DNA of 64,000 nucleotides from Panulirus ornatus (GCF_036320965.1 NC_092225.1:53803868-53867867); one strand, 5' to 3'; numbered from the stretch's first letter, positions 10,806-21,916 are shown. A program made the numbers and translations. The notes: generated by a model not told the origin, from the letters alone.

Positions 10806-11639
10806 CTACACACAAAGCCATCTGTGGGCGCCCAGCAAACTAGTCTGGTGGCCGCCGTAATTTCAAGTTCCCTCACATAATTTTGTCCAAACTAAAGGAG
10901 GTGCTGAACCATCAGTTGCCAGAAATTCGTTGGTGTACCTGTGTCATTGAAGCACTACACAAACTAAATACCCTTTGCACAGTAGCTTGCAGTAGATTTG
11001 GACTAGAAAAAGAATCCCTCGACATCTTTTTCACCATCATTAGAATTTAAAGAATGTGCTTAGCTGGCAAAATTAATGACCCTTGGGTAAGTAAATGATG
11101 CATGTTTTATGGCACTATATATTACATGTACATTTTGAAGAGCATTGATATGTGACACATTTCCCTTCTGCAGTTGAAATTGACACATTAGTTTGTCTGA
11201 AGTTTGTGAACAAACAAAATAGTAATTAAAGTAAAGATGAAAATATCTGTTTGACAGTATACAGCGTGATTTAATGAGATAGATGATAGAGAGCCATTAG
11301 ATATTGTTACACAACACAGGGTAATGCTATTTTAAAGTCAAGGGATGAAATTAAACACCAGGATTAAAACTACTTATATTACAAGAATAAAGAATCCAAG
11401 ACAAGCACATTTCTTGGGCACAAATATTTACGTTAAAACTTAATGGCCCAGGTAAGACTTCAAACCAGATCTCTTTCCTTTACAACTATTCAGCTGTAAG
11501 ACATGACACAAAATACACTTTATCAGTGGGTAATTCTATGAGACAAGTTATAATACACTGCTACACTCAGACCTGAAACAACTCAGTCCAACACCATATA
11601 GTTTAGTGTAGTGCCACATCATTCATTGAGAACACAGGG

Positions 11640-12180
11640 ATCATAGTGGCTATGGGTATGAGACATAGGAAATGCACATTACCTGCTGGGCATGTAGTGG
11701 CTGAAGGAATCACAGCCAAGCCATTGCCAGGTGCTTTTATTGAAGGGGGAGCCAGCCAGGTGGCCAGCCCCACCCTGACCTGCCTCATCTTGACTGTGAT
11801 TGGGAGAAATGACCACAGACAATTAATTGGCCAAAGCCAGATTGTCACGCCCTCATCCTGACTGTGATTAAATGAGGGTGGCCCACAGTGTCATTCCTGA
11901 TTGGTTGGAAGCCTAAGGCCGAGCCCTGCATCTCACCGGTGGAGCGATGATACTCAGGTGACCTTTCTGAGACATGACCTCGTGGCTGACCCCAGTTGTT
12001 TGGCCCTATAGGCGAGGAAAAATGACAGGCCTATGTGCCGGGCACCATTTGAGTGACAGTACAGCAAGGGGGTGTGAAATCCCAGCCGAGATACCGGAGG
12101 CCCTGCTGGGAAGGCCGGCGTGGGAACAGACAAGGAATCTGTTGATACCTTGGGTTACCACGCTGCCATAACATATAACA
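11640..12180. repeat. G+C-richer block with a short direct repeat, probable unidentified repeat
   Basis: This block is visibly richer in G+C than its flanks. It contains a near-perfect 19-bp direct repeat 68 bp apart (cctcatcttgactgtgatt at 11783 and cctcatcctgactgtgatt at 11851). No coding similarity, terminal inverted repeat or target duplication could be made out by eye. Confidence 0.35.
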
Positions 12181-12360
12181 TAAACATTATCTACAACATA
12201 AACACATGGAATACTCAGGTTTGTAACAATGAGCAATAGAGGGAAATACTGACCTCATTTTTAGTGTTACAACATGTAGCTTAAGATATTAATTACTGTA
12301 CTATACTTTTGTCCTTGTAATGCACAATATGCTTTTAGAAGTCATAATTTTTTCCTACAG

Positions 12361-12567
12361 CATTCATGTGAGCCAAATGTGTTTGTCCAGAATGTCTTTG
12401 TGGACACCCATGACCTGAGATTCCCCTGGGTTGCATTTTTTGCAATCAGCAATATTCGGGCCGGCACTGAACTGACTTGGGATTACAACTATGAGGTTGA
12501 TAGTGTCCCAGGCAAGATCAAATATTGTTACTGTGGAGCCCGAAAATGCCGTGGAAGGTTACTGTAG
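12361..12567 (+). CDS. SETDB1: SETDB1/eggless-type H3K9 methyltransferase, last coding exon
   Basis: The terminal exon encodes 68 residues and the stop TAG at 12565-12567. It begins [18 protein letters not shown], completing the NHSCxPN motif whose N ends the previous exon. It continues with [27 protein letters not shown] (the SAM/catalytic ELTWDYNY motif) and a post-SET cysteine cluster [14 protein letters not shown]. Ending at CRGRLL is typical of SETDB1, so the C terminus is complete. The acceptor is tttttcctacag at 12360, phase 0. All key residues of the second SET half are present, which argues for a functional gene. In animals the enzyme (with its cofactor ATF7IP/windei) deposits H3K9me3 on transposon-rich chromatin. 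That role would be apt in this repeat-laden locus, but it is known for the family and not shown here. Confidence 0.95.
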   Translation, partial: HSCEPNVFVQNVFVDTHDLRFPWVAFFAISNIRAGTELTWDYNYEVDSVPGKIKYCYCGARKCRGRLL

Positions 12568-12830
12568 TGTTATTTTGTGTTGCTGAACACTGTTGGTTGA
12601 GTTACAAATCTGTTTTAAGGAAATCATATGTTATAAAGACTTGATTATACGGTATTTTAATTACTAAATCATTCACTCATATTTATCAGTTGGACTTTCT
12701 GTTCATGCACTTCACTTGCATGGAACGGTATAATTATTTTCATTTTCAACACCTTTTCTAGTCCCTTCTTGAATATGTAATTAATCTGATATGTTCCAGT
12801 AATAAAGAAGCAAGTTTTTATGTATTTTAA
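12568..12830 (+). other. Putative 3'UTR of the SETDB1-like gene
   Basis: A+T-rich sequence after the stop and before the polyadenylation signal; no repeat is seen. The true cleavage site is unknown. Confidence 0.5.
12801..12806 (+). promoter_or_regulatory. Candidate polyadenylation signal AATAAA
   Basis: Canonical AATAAA 234 bp after the SETDB1 stop, the first clear one downstream. Confidence 0.5.
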
Positions 12831-13534
12831 TTACCATTTACTATTTTTCTGTATTCATGAATACTTTTATGCTAAGAGAATTGAATGGATGTCTAAAGTA
12901 ACTGGCATATAGAAAATGAATTAGTATTGTAAGCTGGTTTGTATACTTACAGGGTATTGAAAGATTTGAAATTTTTTTCTTGTTACATGTCACTTAGGAT
13001 CCATATATGCAATCCCCTTTCCCTCTATCTTGTCTCTCAAGTCATGAATGATATGATTCTCAGAACTTTAACTACAAGAGAGAAACCTGTTTTTGAGATA
13101 TTTAATATGTTTGTAAGAAGCAAAATAGAGTAATAGTCTGTTACATAGTCATCAGCAAAACATAGATAAATATATTAGAATTTAGAAGCACTTCATGGAC
13201 AAAATGTAAGGGACATTATTTGAACTACCAAGAAAGGCTGAAAGAACTGCAACTGTATTTCCAGAAAGAAGAGGAAAAAGATGTATGAATTATAATCTAT
13301 GCATGGCAACAAGTTGCAGGTATAAAAGAAAATGTGTTAAGCTGAAAAACCTCTCAACAATGAAGATAAAATGTTTTTAGATCTTCAAAAATACAATGGA
13401 ACATATCAAAAGTAAATCAGACAAATGTATATGACATGACAGCCCAACCAAGGAACTAGAACGACTATTCTGTATACTGCTAGGAGAAATATGAAAATGC
13501 ATGGAACAACTACAGAAACATTTAAAAGAATACT
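12831..13534. other. Intergenic, nothing recognised
   Basis: A+T-rich sequence without coding similarity or known repeat. Confidence 0.4.
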
Positions 13535-13669
13535 TGACATGTGGTTGAAATCTTGAACCAAGAATAAATGAATATGTAATGACATGGTTGAAATCTTGAA
13601 CCAAGAATAAATGAATATGTAGTGACATGTGGTTGAAATCTTGAACCAAGAATAAATGAATATGTAATG
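13535..13669 (+). repeat. 46-bp triplication
   Basis: Three near-identical tandem copies of gacatgtggttgaaatcttg... are at 13535-13580, 13581-13623 (3 bp shorter) and 13624-13669. Confidence 0.95.
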
Positions 13670-13734
13670 CAGGTGATAGTTGGGAAGGACAGTCTTATTA
13701 ATCAAGCAAGACTTGCAGTGATTTCTTCATGCTT

Positions 13735-13735
<1 letters not shown>

Positions 13736-13767
<32 letters not shown>

Positions 13768-14763
13768 TCGCTGTCTCCCGCGTCTGCGAGGTAGCGCAAG
13801 GAAACAGACGAAAGAAATGGCCCAACCCACCCCCATACACATGTATATACATACGTCCACACACGCAAATATACATACCTACACAGCTTTCCATGGTTTA
13901 CCCCAGACGCTTCACATGCCCTGATTCAATCCACTGACAGCACGTCAACCCCGGTATACCACATCGCTCCAATTCACTCTATTCCTTGCCCTCCTTTCAC
14001 CCTCCTGCATGTTCAGGCCCCGATCACACAAAATCTTTTTCACTCCATCTTTCCACCTCCAATTTGGTCTCCCTCTTCTCCTCGTTCCCTCCACCTCTGA
14101 GACATATATCCTCTTGGTCAATCTTTCCTCACTCATTCTCTCCATGTGCCCAAACCATTTCAGAACACCCTCTTCTGCTCTCTCAACCACGCTCTTTTTA
14201 TTTCCACACATCTCTCTTACCCTTACGTTACTTACTCGATCAAACCACCTCACACCACACATTGTCCTCAAACATCTCATTTCCAGCACATCCATCCTCC
14301 TGCGCACCACTCTATCCATAGCCCACGCCTCGCAACCATACAACATTGTTGGAACCACTATTCCTTCAAACATACCCATTTTTGCTTTCCAAGATAATGT
14401 TCTCGACTTCCACACATTCTTCAAGGCTCCCAGAATTTTCGCCCCCTCCCCCACCCTATGATCCACTTCCGCTTCTATGGTTCCATCCGCTGCCAGATCC
14501 ACTCCCAGATATCTAAAACACTTCACTTCCTCCAGTTTTTCTCCATTCAAACTCACCTCCCAATTGACTTGACCCTCAACCCTACTGTACCTAATAACCT
14601 TGCTCTTATTCACATTTACTCTTAACTTTCTTCTTTCACACACTTTACCAAACTCAGTCACCAGCTTCTGCAGTTTCTCACATGAATCAGCCACCAGCGC
14701 TGTATCATCAGCGAACAACAACTGACTCACTTCCCAAGCTCTCTCATCCCCAACAGACTTCAT
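13736..14763 (-). mobile_element. RTE-type 5'-truncated copy (short 3'UTR lineage)
   Basis: The A tail reads as a ~28-base T-run at 13739-13766, followed by the short-type 3'UTR and ORF in reverse. It is truncated just upstream of the MKSVGDERAWEV position. Very close to the copies at 1-1017 and 54-59 kb. Confidence 0.9.
13945..14763 (-). pseudogene. RTE ORF, end of RT plus C-terminal domain
   Basis: The 272-codon open frame contains LLFADDTALVADS (RT motif C intact), the YLGVDLAADGT segment, LYGCEAWAMD, WFGHMERMSEERL and GRPNWRWKDG. It ends with the VYRG stop shared by all young copies. No stops or frameshifts are seen in the retained part. The endonuclease and most of the RT are absent through 5' truncation, so the fragment is inactive. 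Confidence 0.85.
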
Positions 14764-15206
14764 ACTCTCTCATTTTTCAGTCTTGATCAAGAGAATGATG
14801 TAATAAAACATGGTGCTTTGGATGGTGCCCTCTCTGGCATAAGTGATACCAACAGCACAGTTATGCAAAATAGCTCTGTTCTGTCTAATTAATCTTTTTT
14901 GAATTCAGCATCATAATTACCCTCAGCTGGTACTGTTGCCAGGGTTGTACTTTACCGGCATTTGAACATGTTTTTAAAGATCTTCCAAAGATCCAATTAT
15001 AGTCCACTACACTACATATACCTTGAAAACAGTGTTATTATTATTATTGTTATTTATTTTGAGAGTTGCTTGTGAAGCTTCTCTATTTTTCATGAATGAT
15101 AATGACAGTTCTGATCAGTTTTATTTGTTTGAATGACTTGTAAGGAATCAAAATACATTTCATAAAATTTTTGTTTCAATTTTATTTCCCTTTTATATAA
15201 GCACTG
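14764..15206. other. Intergenic, nothing recognised
   Basis: Unique-looking A+T-rich sequence up to the target duplication of the next RTE copy. Confidence 0.4.
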
Positions 15207-15223
15207 ATATTATTTCAGGTGTG
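15207..15223 (+). repeat. Target-site duplication, left copy (17 bp)
   Basis: atattatttcaggtgtg, identical to 15939-15955. Confidence 0.9.
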
Positions 15224-15938
15224 TGGTAATAAAAAGGGTGTGGTTGAGAGAGCAGATGAGGGTGTTTTGAATTGGTTTGGTCACATGGAGAGAATGAGTG
15301 AGGAAAGATTGACAAAGAGGATATATGTGTCAGAGGTGGAGGGAATGAGGAGAAGTGGGAGACCAAATTGGAGGTGGAAAGATGAAGTGAAAAAGATTTT
15401 GAGTGATCGGGGCCTGAACATGCAGGAGGGTGAAAGGCGTGCAAGGAGTGAATTGGAACGATGTGGTATACCAGGGTCGACGTGCCGTCAGTGGATTGAA
15501 CCAGGGCATTTGAAGCGTCTGGGGTAAACCATGGAAAGTTTTGTGGAGCCTGGATGTGGAAAGGGAGCTGTGGTTTCGGTGCATTATACATGACAGCAAG
15601 AGACTCAGTGTGAATGAATGTGGCCTTTGTTGTCTTTCCTTATGCTACCTCGTGCACATGTGGGGGGAGGGGGTTGTCATTTCATGTGTGGCGGGGTGGT
15701 GATGGGAATGAATAAGGGCAGACAATATGAATTATGTACATGTGTATATATGTATATGTCTGTGTGTGTATAGATATGTATACATTGAGATGTATAGGTA
15801 TGTATATGTGTGTGTGTGTGGATGTGTATGTATATGCATGTGTATGTGGGTGTGTTGGGCCATTCTTTCGTCTGTTCCCTTGCGCTACCTCGCTAATGTG
15901 GGAGACAGCGACAAAGTATGATAAATATGAATAGATAA
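15224..15938 (+). mobile_element. RTE-type copy, C-terminal fragment with long 3'UTR, flanked by a 17-bp target duplication
   Basis: The insertion contains the last ~95 codons of the RTE ORF (frame open at 15219-15527, its end altered by a small deletion), the long 3'UTR and a tail of 'atgataaatatgaatagataa' type. The flanking direct repeat atattatttcaggtgtg (15207-15223 and 15939-15955) is perfect. That marks this as a genuine, severely 5'-truncated retrotransposition. The element start shares gtgtg with the target, a microhomology often seen at truncated LINE 5' ends. Confidence 0.92.
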
Positions 15939-15955
15939 ATATTATTTCAGGTGTG
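15939..15955 (+). repeat. Target-site duplication, right copy (17 bp)
   Basis: atattatttcaggtgtg, identical to 15207-15223. Confidence 0.9.
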
Positions 15956-16977
15956 CTCTTGTTTTTTTTCTTTCTTTTTTGTCTTTACATTCAACTGTCC
16001 AACTTCCACTGCCATCTTCCATATCCCATCCCAGTCTTCCAATTTCCATCTTATCCTCTGGAGAATTGTCCTGTTTCTATTTCAAGTCTCCTCACAACTG
16101 TTCAGTTTACATCCAGATCCCCCAGTTATCCCAGCAAGCTCCCATAAATCCTCTGGTTTTCCATCAGGCTCCTGCCAATCCCCACAGGTTCCCTTGACCA
16201 CCCCAGGTCCTTGAAACCACCTCGCAGTATGGTTCCCAGAACTAAGCCTTCTTGTCAAATGCATTTAATACTATGCATTCTCATAATCATTTATTTGAAC
16301 TGTACAGGGAGGGAGAGGGTTCAGTGCTCTATGGGAACTTTCTATGCCATTAAGTAGTCTTTTAAAGCTTTATATACTACCAGCATTCATTGTTTCAGTG
16401 GTAAGCTATTTCTTACCGTCTTCCACCCTAACACTAAACTGCTGTCATCGTGCAGATTGAATTTTATATACCATGAGCTTTGATTTTATTTAGCAGTCTT
16501 TTATGTAGTACTTTGTTAAAAGCTTATATCAAGTCTGAATATGTAACATCTGAAGATATTAGAAATCCCAGTTATTATACGTCTGACTGGGGAATTCTTT
16601 TGACTTTGTTAAAAGTGGTATTCAGGAGGGAAAGTACCGGTACTCAAGAGGTGAAACTCTTATGCTCTGAAGGTAAAATTATGGTACTCCAAAGGTAAAT
16701 TGTCACACCTGGTTGGATGCATTGTGGGGATGACATTATCCTCTGGTGATGAATATTTGGTACTCTGTGGAGATTAATTCCACATTTTTATTGATTTTGT
16801 GAATTTTGTACATGGCTAGAACCTAATGGTTAGTTAGTGCATTTTAGCGTAAAAGGATATTGTAAAACTTAATATTTTGGCTCCTTAGAAAGATATCTGA
16901 AAACAATAAATTCTTTATACAAAATTATATATTTTGGCTTCATTTAAAAAGGTCATTATATTTATATTAACATTACT
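15956..16977. other. Intergenic, pyrimidine-rich then A+T-rich, nothing recognised
   Basis: 15958-16250 is rich in C and T with many short 'cccag/tccatc' motifs. The rest is ordinary. No exon or known repeat was identified. Confidence 0.4.
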
Positions 16978-19690
16978 ATCCCTGGGATAGGGGAGAAAGA
17001 ATTCTACCTCTGTGATCCCCGTGTGTCGTAGAAGTTGACTAGAGGGGGCAGGAGTGGGGGGCTGGAAACCCTCCCCTTAATGTATTTCAATTTCTAAAAG
17101 AGGAAACAGAAGAAGGAGTCATGTGAGGAGTGCTCATCCTCTTCAAAGGCTCAGATTGAGGTGTCTGAATGTGTAGGGATGTAACCAAGATGAGAAGAAA
17201 GAAGAGATAAGAAGTATGTTTGGGGAAAGAAACCTGGATGTTCTGGCACTGAGTGAAACAAAGCCTAAGGGCAAAGGAGAAGGATGGTTTGGAAACGTCT
17301 TGGAAGTAAGGTCTGGGGTTGGTGAGAGTGGTGGCTAAGGAAGGAATAGCAGTATTCCTGAAGCAAGATTTGTGGGAGTGTGTGATAGAGTGGAAGTAAA
17401 TTCAAGATCGATGCGAGTATAACTGAAAGTGGATGGCAAGAAATGGGTGATTATTGATGCTTCTGCATCTGGTCATGAAAAGAAAGATCATGAGAGGCAA
17501 GTGTTTTGGGAGCAGCTGATTAAGTTTGACTGCAGTTTTGGTGCTCAAGACTGGGTATTAGTGATGGCTGATTTGAATGTGAAGGTGAGTAATATGGAAG
17601 TTGAGGATATGATTGATGTTGAAGAGCTTTTGGATCTGTGTGCTGAAAAAAGACTGTTGATTAGGAATACCTGGTTTAAAGAGAGATATATACAAAAATA
17701 TACATATGTGAGTAGGAAATGGTCAAAGGGCATTATTAGATTATGTATTAATTGATAGGCATATAAAAGAGAGACTTAGATGTAAATGTGCTGAGAGAGG
17801 CAGATGGGAGGATGTCTGATCACTATCTTGTGGAGGTGAAGGTGAAGATTTGTAGAGGTTTTCAAAAAAGAGGAGAGAATGTAGGGGAGAAGAGAGTGGT
17901 GAGAGTAAGTGAGCTTGGAAAGGAGACATGTGAAGAAATACCAGGAAAGACTGAGTGTAGAATGGCAAAAGGTGAGAGCAAATGAAGTGAGGGGAGTGGG
18001 TGAGAAATTGGAGTTATTTAGGGAAGCAGTGATGGCATGTGCAAAAGATCCACGTGAGATGAGAAAGGTGGGAGATAGGCAAAATAGAAAGGGTAGTGAG
18101 TGGTAGGATGAAGAAGTAAAGTTGTTAGTGAAAGAGAAAAGAGAGGCATTTGGACAATACAAGGAAGGAGTGCAAATGACTGGGAGATTTATAAGAGAAA
18201 GTGGCAGGAGGTCAAGAGGAAGGTGCAATGGTTGGACAAGAGAGCAAATGAGAGTTGGGATGAGAGAGTATCATTAAACTTTAGGGAAAATAAGAATATG
18301 TTTTGGAAGGAGGTAAATAATGTACAAATGACGAGAACAAATTGGAACATCTGTGAAGTGAGCAAGAGGGAATTGATAACAGTGATGAAGTGAGATGGAG
18401 TGAGTATTTTGAAGGATTGTTGAGTGTGTTTGATGATAGAGTGGGAGATGTAAGGTGTTTTGTTTGGGATGGTGTGTGAAGTGAGAGTCAGGGAGAGTGG
18501 TTTGGTACAGGTAGAAGAGGTGGTAAAAGCCTTGCAGAAGATGAAATCCAGCAAGACGGCATGAGTGGATAGGATTGCAGTTGAATTCATTAAGGAAGGG
18601 GGTGACTGTGTTCTTGATTGGTTGGTAAGGGTATTCATTGTATATATGGATCATGTTGAAGTGCCTAAGGATTGGTGGAATGTATGTATAGTGCCATTGT
18701 ACAGAGGCTTAAGTTTGTTGAGTGTACTTGGAAAATTGTATGGGAGGGTATTGATTGAGAGGGTGAAGGCATGTATAGAGCATAAGACTGAGGAGGAGCA
18801 GTGTGATTTCAGGAATGGTAGAGGATGTGTGTATCAGTTGTTTACTTTGAAGAATATATATGTGAAATGCTTAGAAAAACATGGCTTTGTATATGGCATT
18901 TATGGATCTGGAAAAGGCATTTTTTAGGGTTGATAGAGATGCTTTGTGGAAGGTTTTAAGAATATATGGTGTGGGAGGTAAGCTGCTAGAAGCAGAGAAG
19001 TTTTTATCAAGTCTGTAAGGCATGTGTACGAATAGGAAGAGAGGAGAGTGATTGGTTCCCAGTGAAGGTCAATCTATGGCAGAGGTGTGCGATGTCACCT
19101 TGGTTGTTTAATTTGTTTATGGATGGGATGGTTAGGGAGGTTAATGCAAGAGTTTTGGAGAGAGGGGCAAGTATGCAGTCTATTGGGGATGAGAGGGCTA
19201 GGAAGTGAGTCAGTTGTTGTTCACTGATGATACAGCACTGGTAGCTTATTCAAGTGAGAAACTGCAGAAGTTGGTGATTGGTGACTGAGTTTGGAAGAGT
19301 GTGTGAAAGGAGAAAGTTGAGAGTAAATGTGAATAAGAGCAAGGTTATTAGATTCAGCAGGGTTGAGGGAGAAGATAGTTGGGATATAAGTTTGAATGGA
19401 GATAAATTGGAGGAAGTGAAGTGTTTTAGATATCTGAGTTTTAGATATCTGAGAATGGACTTGGCAGCAAGTGGAACTATGGATGCAGAAGTGATTTATA
19501 GGGTGGGGAGGAGGCAAAGGTTCTGGGAGTGACAGAGAATGTGTGGAAAGAGGGAACGTTATTTGGGAGAGCAAAAATGGATGTGTTTGAAGGAATAGTA
19601 GTTCCAATAATGTTATATGGTTGCAAGGCATGGGTTGTACGGAGGAGGGTGGATGTGTTGGAAATGAAATGTTTAAGCACATTATGGGGT
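16978..19690 (+). mobile_element. RTE-type copy with a complete 5' end but no 3' end
   Basis: This is the only copy here whose 5'UTR reaches the element's start (ccctgggataggggagaaag at 16980). It shows the 5'UTR, the N-terminal codons, the endonuclease (fragments including VIIDAS, LVMADLNVKVSN and MSDHYLVEVKVKI), the linker and the RT in sense orientation. All carry many frameshifts and stops. Sequence is lost in the C-terminal domain at about 19690, and no 3'UTR or tail follows. Older than the 54-59 kb copies. Confidence 0.85.
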
Positions 19691-20410
19691 GTGTGGTCAT
19701 TGTGAAGCCCTATCTCTAATCTGCTTTATCTTTTGCAGCCACTTAGGCAGCTGCAACAGTGGATGCTGTGCTGACACAACGCCCACATAGCAATTCTCTC
19801 GTATTTATTAACCTTTGCCTTCAGAGATTTACATAGGATTCTGTAGAAAGTTAGTATATGGGGACTTTGTATAATCAAAAATGAAGAGCTGCAGGCCTAA
19901 TGACTCTCCTCATGAGTCAGTGGCCATAAGACTGAACAAACCAACCATTTGTGAGCAATAGGCCATAGATTATATGTGGTTTTAGACTTATCATTAACAC
20001 CTGAAGGTGCTGAAGATTTTCTGGTTGATCATATGTTTATGACCTCGGTAACCCTGGTAGTTAGTAGGCATAAAGCCTAGGGAACCAACTAATAAATTAT
20101 CCTGAGCATCTCCTGAAGAAGGTGTTTCAGGTCTTTTGATGAGTGGTTCAAAAATGACATTGTTGGCCTTATTGGCCATTGCAGGCAATAATCTTAAAGC
20201 CAGGAGAACCAACCAATCATTTTTGATAAGGGTCATACATGCAGAGACATTTATGGTTTTATAATTATCTTAATACCTGTGAAAGGTGTTTATGGTTTTT
20301 AGATTCGTAGTTCCAAAATGACATTGCCCATTTTATCCTTTTCTTTTGGAAGTAGGAATATTTTACTCACATGAGGTAAAGTTGCAGATTAAAAGAAAAA
20401 TATCTAAAGT
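19691..20410. other. Intergenic with degenerate ~150-180-bp repeats
   Basis: Related phrases recur ('gaacaaaccaaccatttgtgag', 'gggaaccaactaataaat', 'gagaaccaaccaatcatttttga', each near a 'ccttaa/cataaagcc' motif), suggesting a diverged tandem array. No gene is seen. Confidence 0.35.
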
Positions 20411-20420
20411 TAGTACTTAT
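20411..20420 (+). repeat. Target-site duplication, left copy (10 bp)
   Basis: tagtacttat, matched at 21907-21916 after the element tail. Confidence 0.7.
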
Positions 20421-21906
20421 ATATGGTGTGGGAGGCAAGTTGTTAGAAGCAGTGAAAAGTTTTTATCAAGGATGTAAGGCATGTGTACGTGTAGGAAGAG
20501 AGGAAAGTGATTGGTTCTCAGTGAATGTAGGTTTGCAGCAGGGGTGTGTGATGTCTCCATGGTTGTTTAATTTGTTTATGGATGGGGTTTTTAGGGAGGT
20601 GAATGCAAGAGTTTTGAAAGAGGGGCAAGTATGCAGTCTGTTGTGGATGAGAGAGCTTGGGAAGTGAGTCAGTTGTTGTTCGCTGATGATACAGCGCTGG
20701 TGGCTGATTCATGTGAGAAACTGCAGAAGCTGGTGACTGAGTTTGGTAAAGTGTGTGAAAGAAGAAAGTTAAGAGTAAATGTGAATAAGAGCAAGGTTAT
20801 TAGGTACAGTAGGGTTGAGGGTCAATTCAATTGGGAGGTAAGTTTGAATGGAGAAAAACTGGAGGAAGTAAAATGTTTTAGATATCTGGGAGTGGATCTG
20901 GCAGCGGATGGAACCATGGAAGCGGAAGTGAATCATAGGGTGGGGGAGGGGGCGAAAATCCTGGGAGCCTTGAAGAACGTGTGGAAGTTGAGAACATTAT
21001 CTTGGTAAGCAAAAATGGGTATGTTCGAAGGAATAGTGGTTCCAACACTGTTGTATGGTTGCGAGGCATGGTCTATGGATAGAGTTTTGCACAGGAGGGT
21101 GGATGTGCTAAAAATGAGATGTTTGAGGACAATATGTGGTGTGAGGTGGTTTGATCAAGTAAGTAATGTAAGGGTAAGAGAGATGTGTGGAAATAAAAAG
21201 AGTATGGTTGAGAGAGCAGAAGAGGGTGTTTTGAAATGGTTTGGTCACATGGAGAGAATGAGTGAGGAAAGATTGACCAAGAGGATATATGTGTCAGAGG
21301 TGGAGGGAACGAGGAGAAGTGGGAGACTAAATTGGAGGTGGAAAGATGGAGTGAAAAAGATTTTGAGTAATCGGGTCCTGAACAAGCAGGAGGGTGAAAG
21401 GCGTGCAAGGAATAGAGTGAATTGGAACGATGTGGTACACTAGGGTCGACGTGCTGTCAATGGATTGAACCAGGGCATGTGAAGCGTCTGGGGTAAACCA
21501 TGGAATGTTCTGTGGGGCCTGGATGTGGAAAGGGAGCTGTGTTTTCGGTGCATTATTACATGACAGCTAGAGACTGAGTGTGAACGAATGGGGCCTTTGT
21601 TGTCTTTTCTTAGCGCTACCTCACACACATGAGGGGGGGAGGGGGTTGTTATTCCATGTGTGGCGAGGTGGCGATGGGAATAAATAAAGGCAGACAGTAT
21701 GAATTATGTACATGTGTATATATGTATATGTCTGTGTGTATATATATGTGTACTTTGAGATGTATAGGTATGTATATTTGCGTGTGTGGACGTGTATGTA
21801 TATACATGTGTATGTGGGTGGGTTGGGCCATTCTTTCGTCTGTTTCCTTGCGCTCCCTCGCTAACGCGGGAGACAGCGACAAAGCAAAATAATAATATGA
21901 TAATAA
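20421..21906 (+). mobile_element. RTE-type copy, RT to 3' end, long 3'UTR, 10-bp target duplication
   Basis: The copy starts in the RT at the YGVGGKLLEAV position. Open pieces are 20428-20667, 20631-21008 (contains LLFADDTALVADS) and 21015-21443 (C-terminal domain). One frameshift near 20625 and a TAA at 21006 break the frame. The long 3'UTR ends in gacaaagcaaaataataatatgataa. The direct repeat tagtacttat occurs at 20411-20420 and 21907-21916. Confidence 0.9.
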
Positions 21907-21916
21907 TAGTACTTAT
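21907..21916 (+). repeat. Target-site duplication, right copy (10 bp)
   Basis: tagtacttat, matched at 20411-20420 before the element. Confidence 0.7.

Larger units (their letters stand above)
7697..12360 (+). other. Last intron of the SETDB1-like gene
   Basis: The intron runs from GTAAGT to tttttcctacag, 4,664 bp, phase 0. It holds a divergent RTE endonuclease fragment (8390-9340), the 123-bp minisatellite (9653-10805) and a G+C-richer block (11640-12180). The remaining stretches, 7700-8390 and 10810-11640, contain nothing I recognise. Confidence 0.85.

Noticed and set aside
10087..10821. 244-codon - strand frame as a repeat-containing protein gene.
   Set aside because: Its openness follows from the 123-bp period. 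There is no start context, splice support or similarity, and it lies inside an intron. Kept only as a finding to test.
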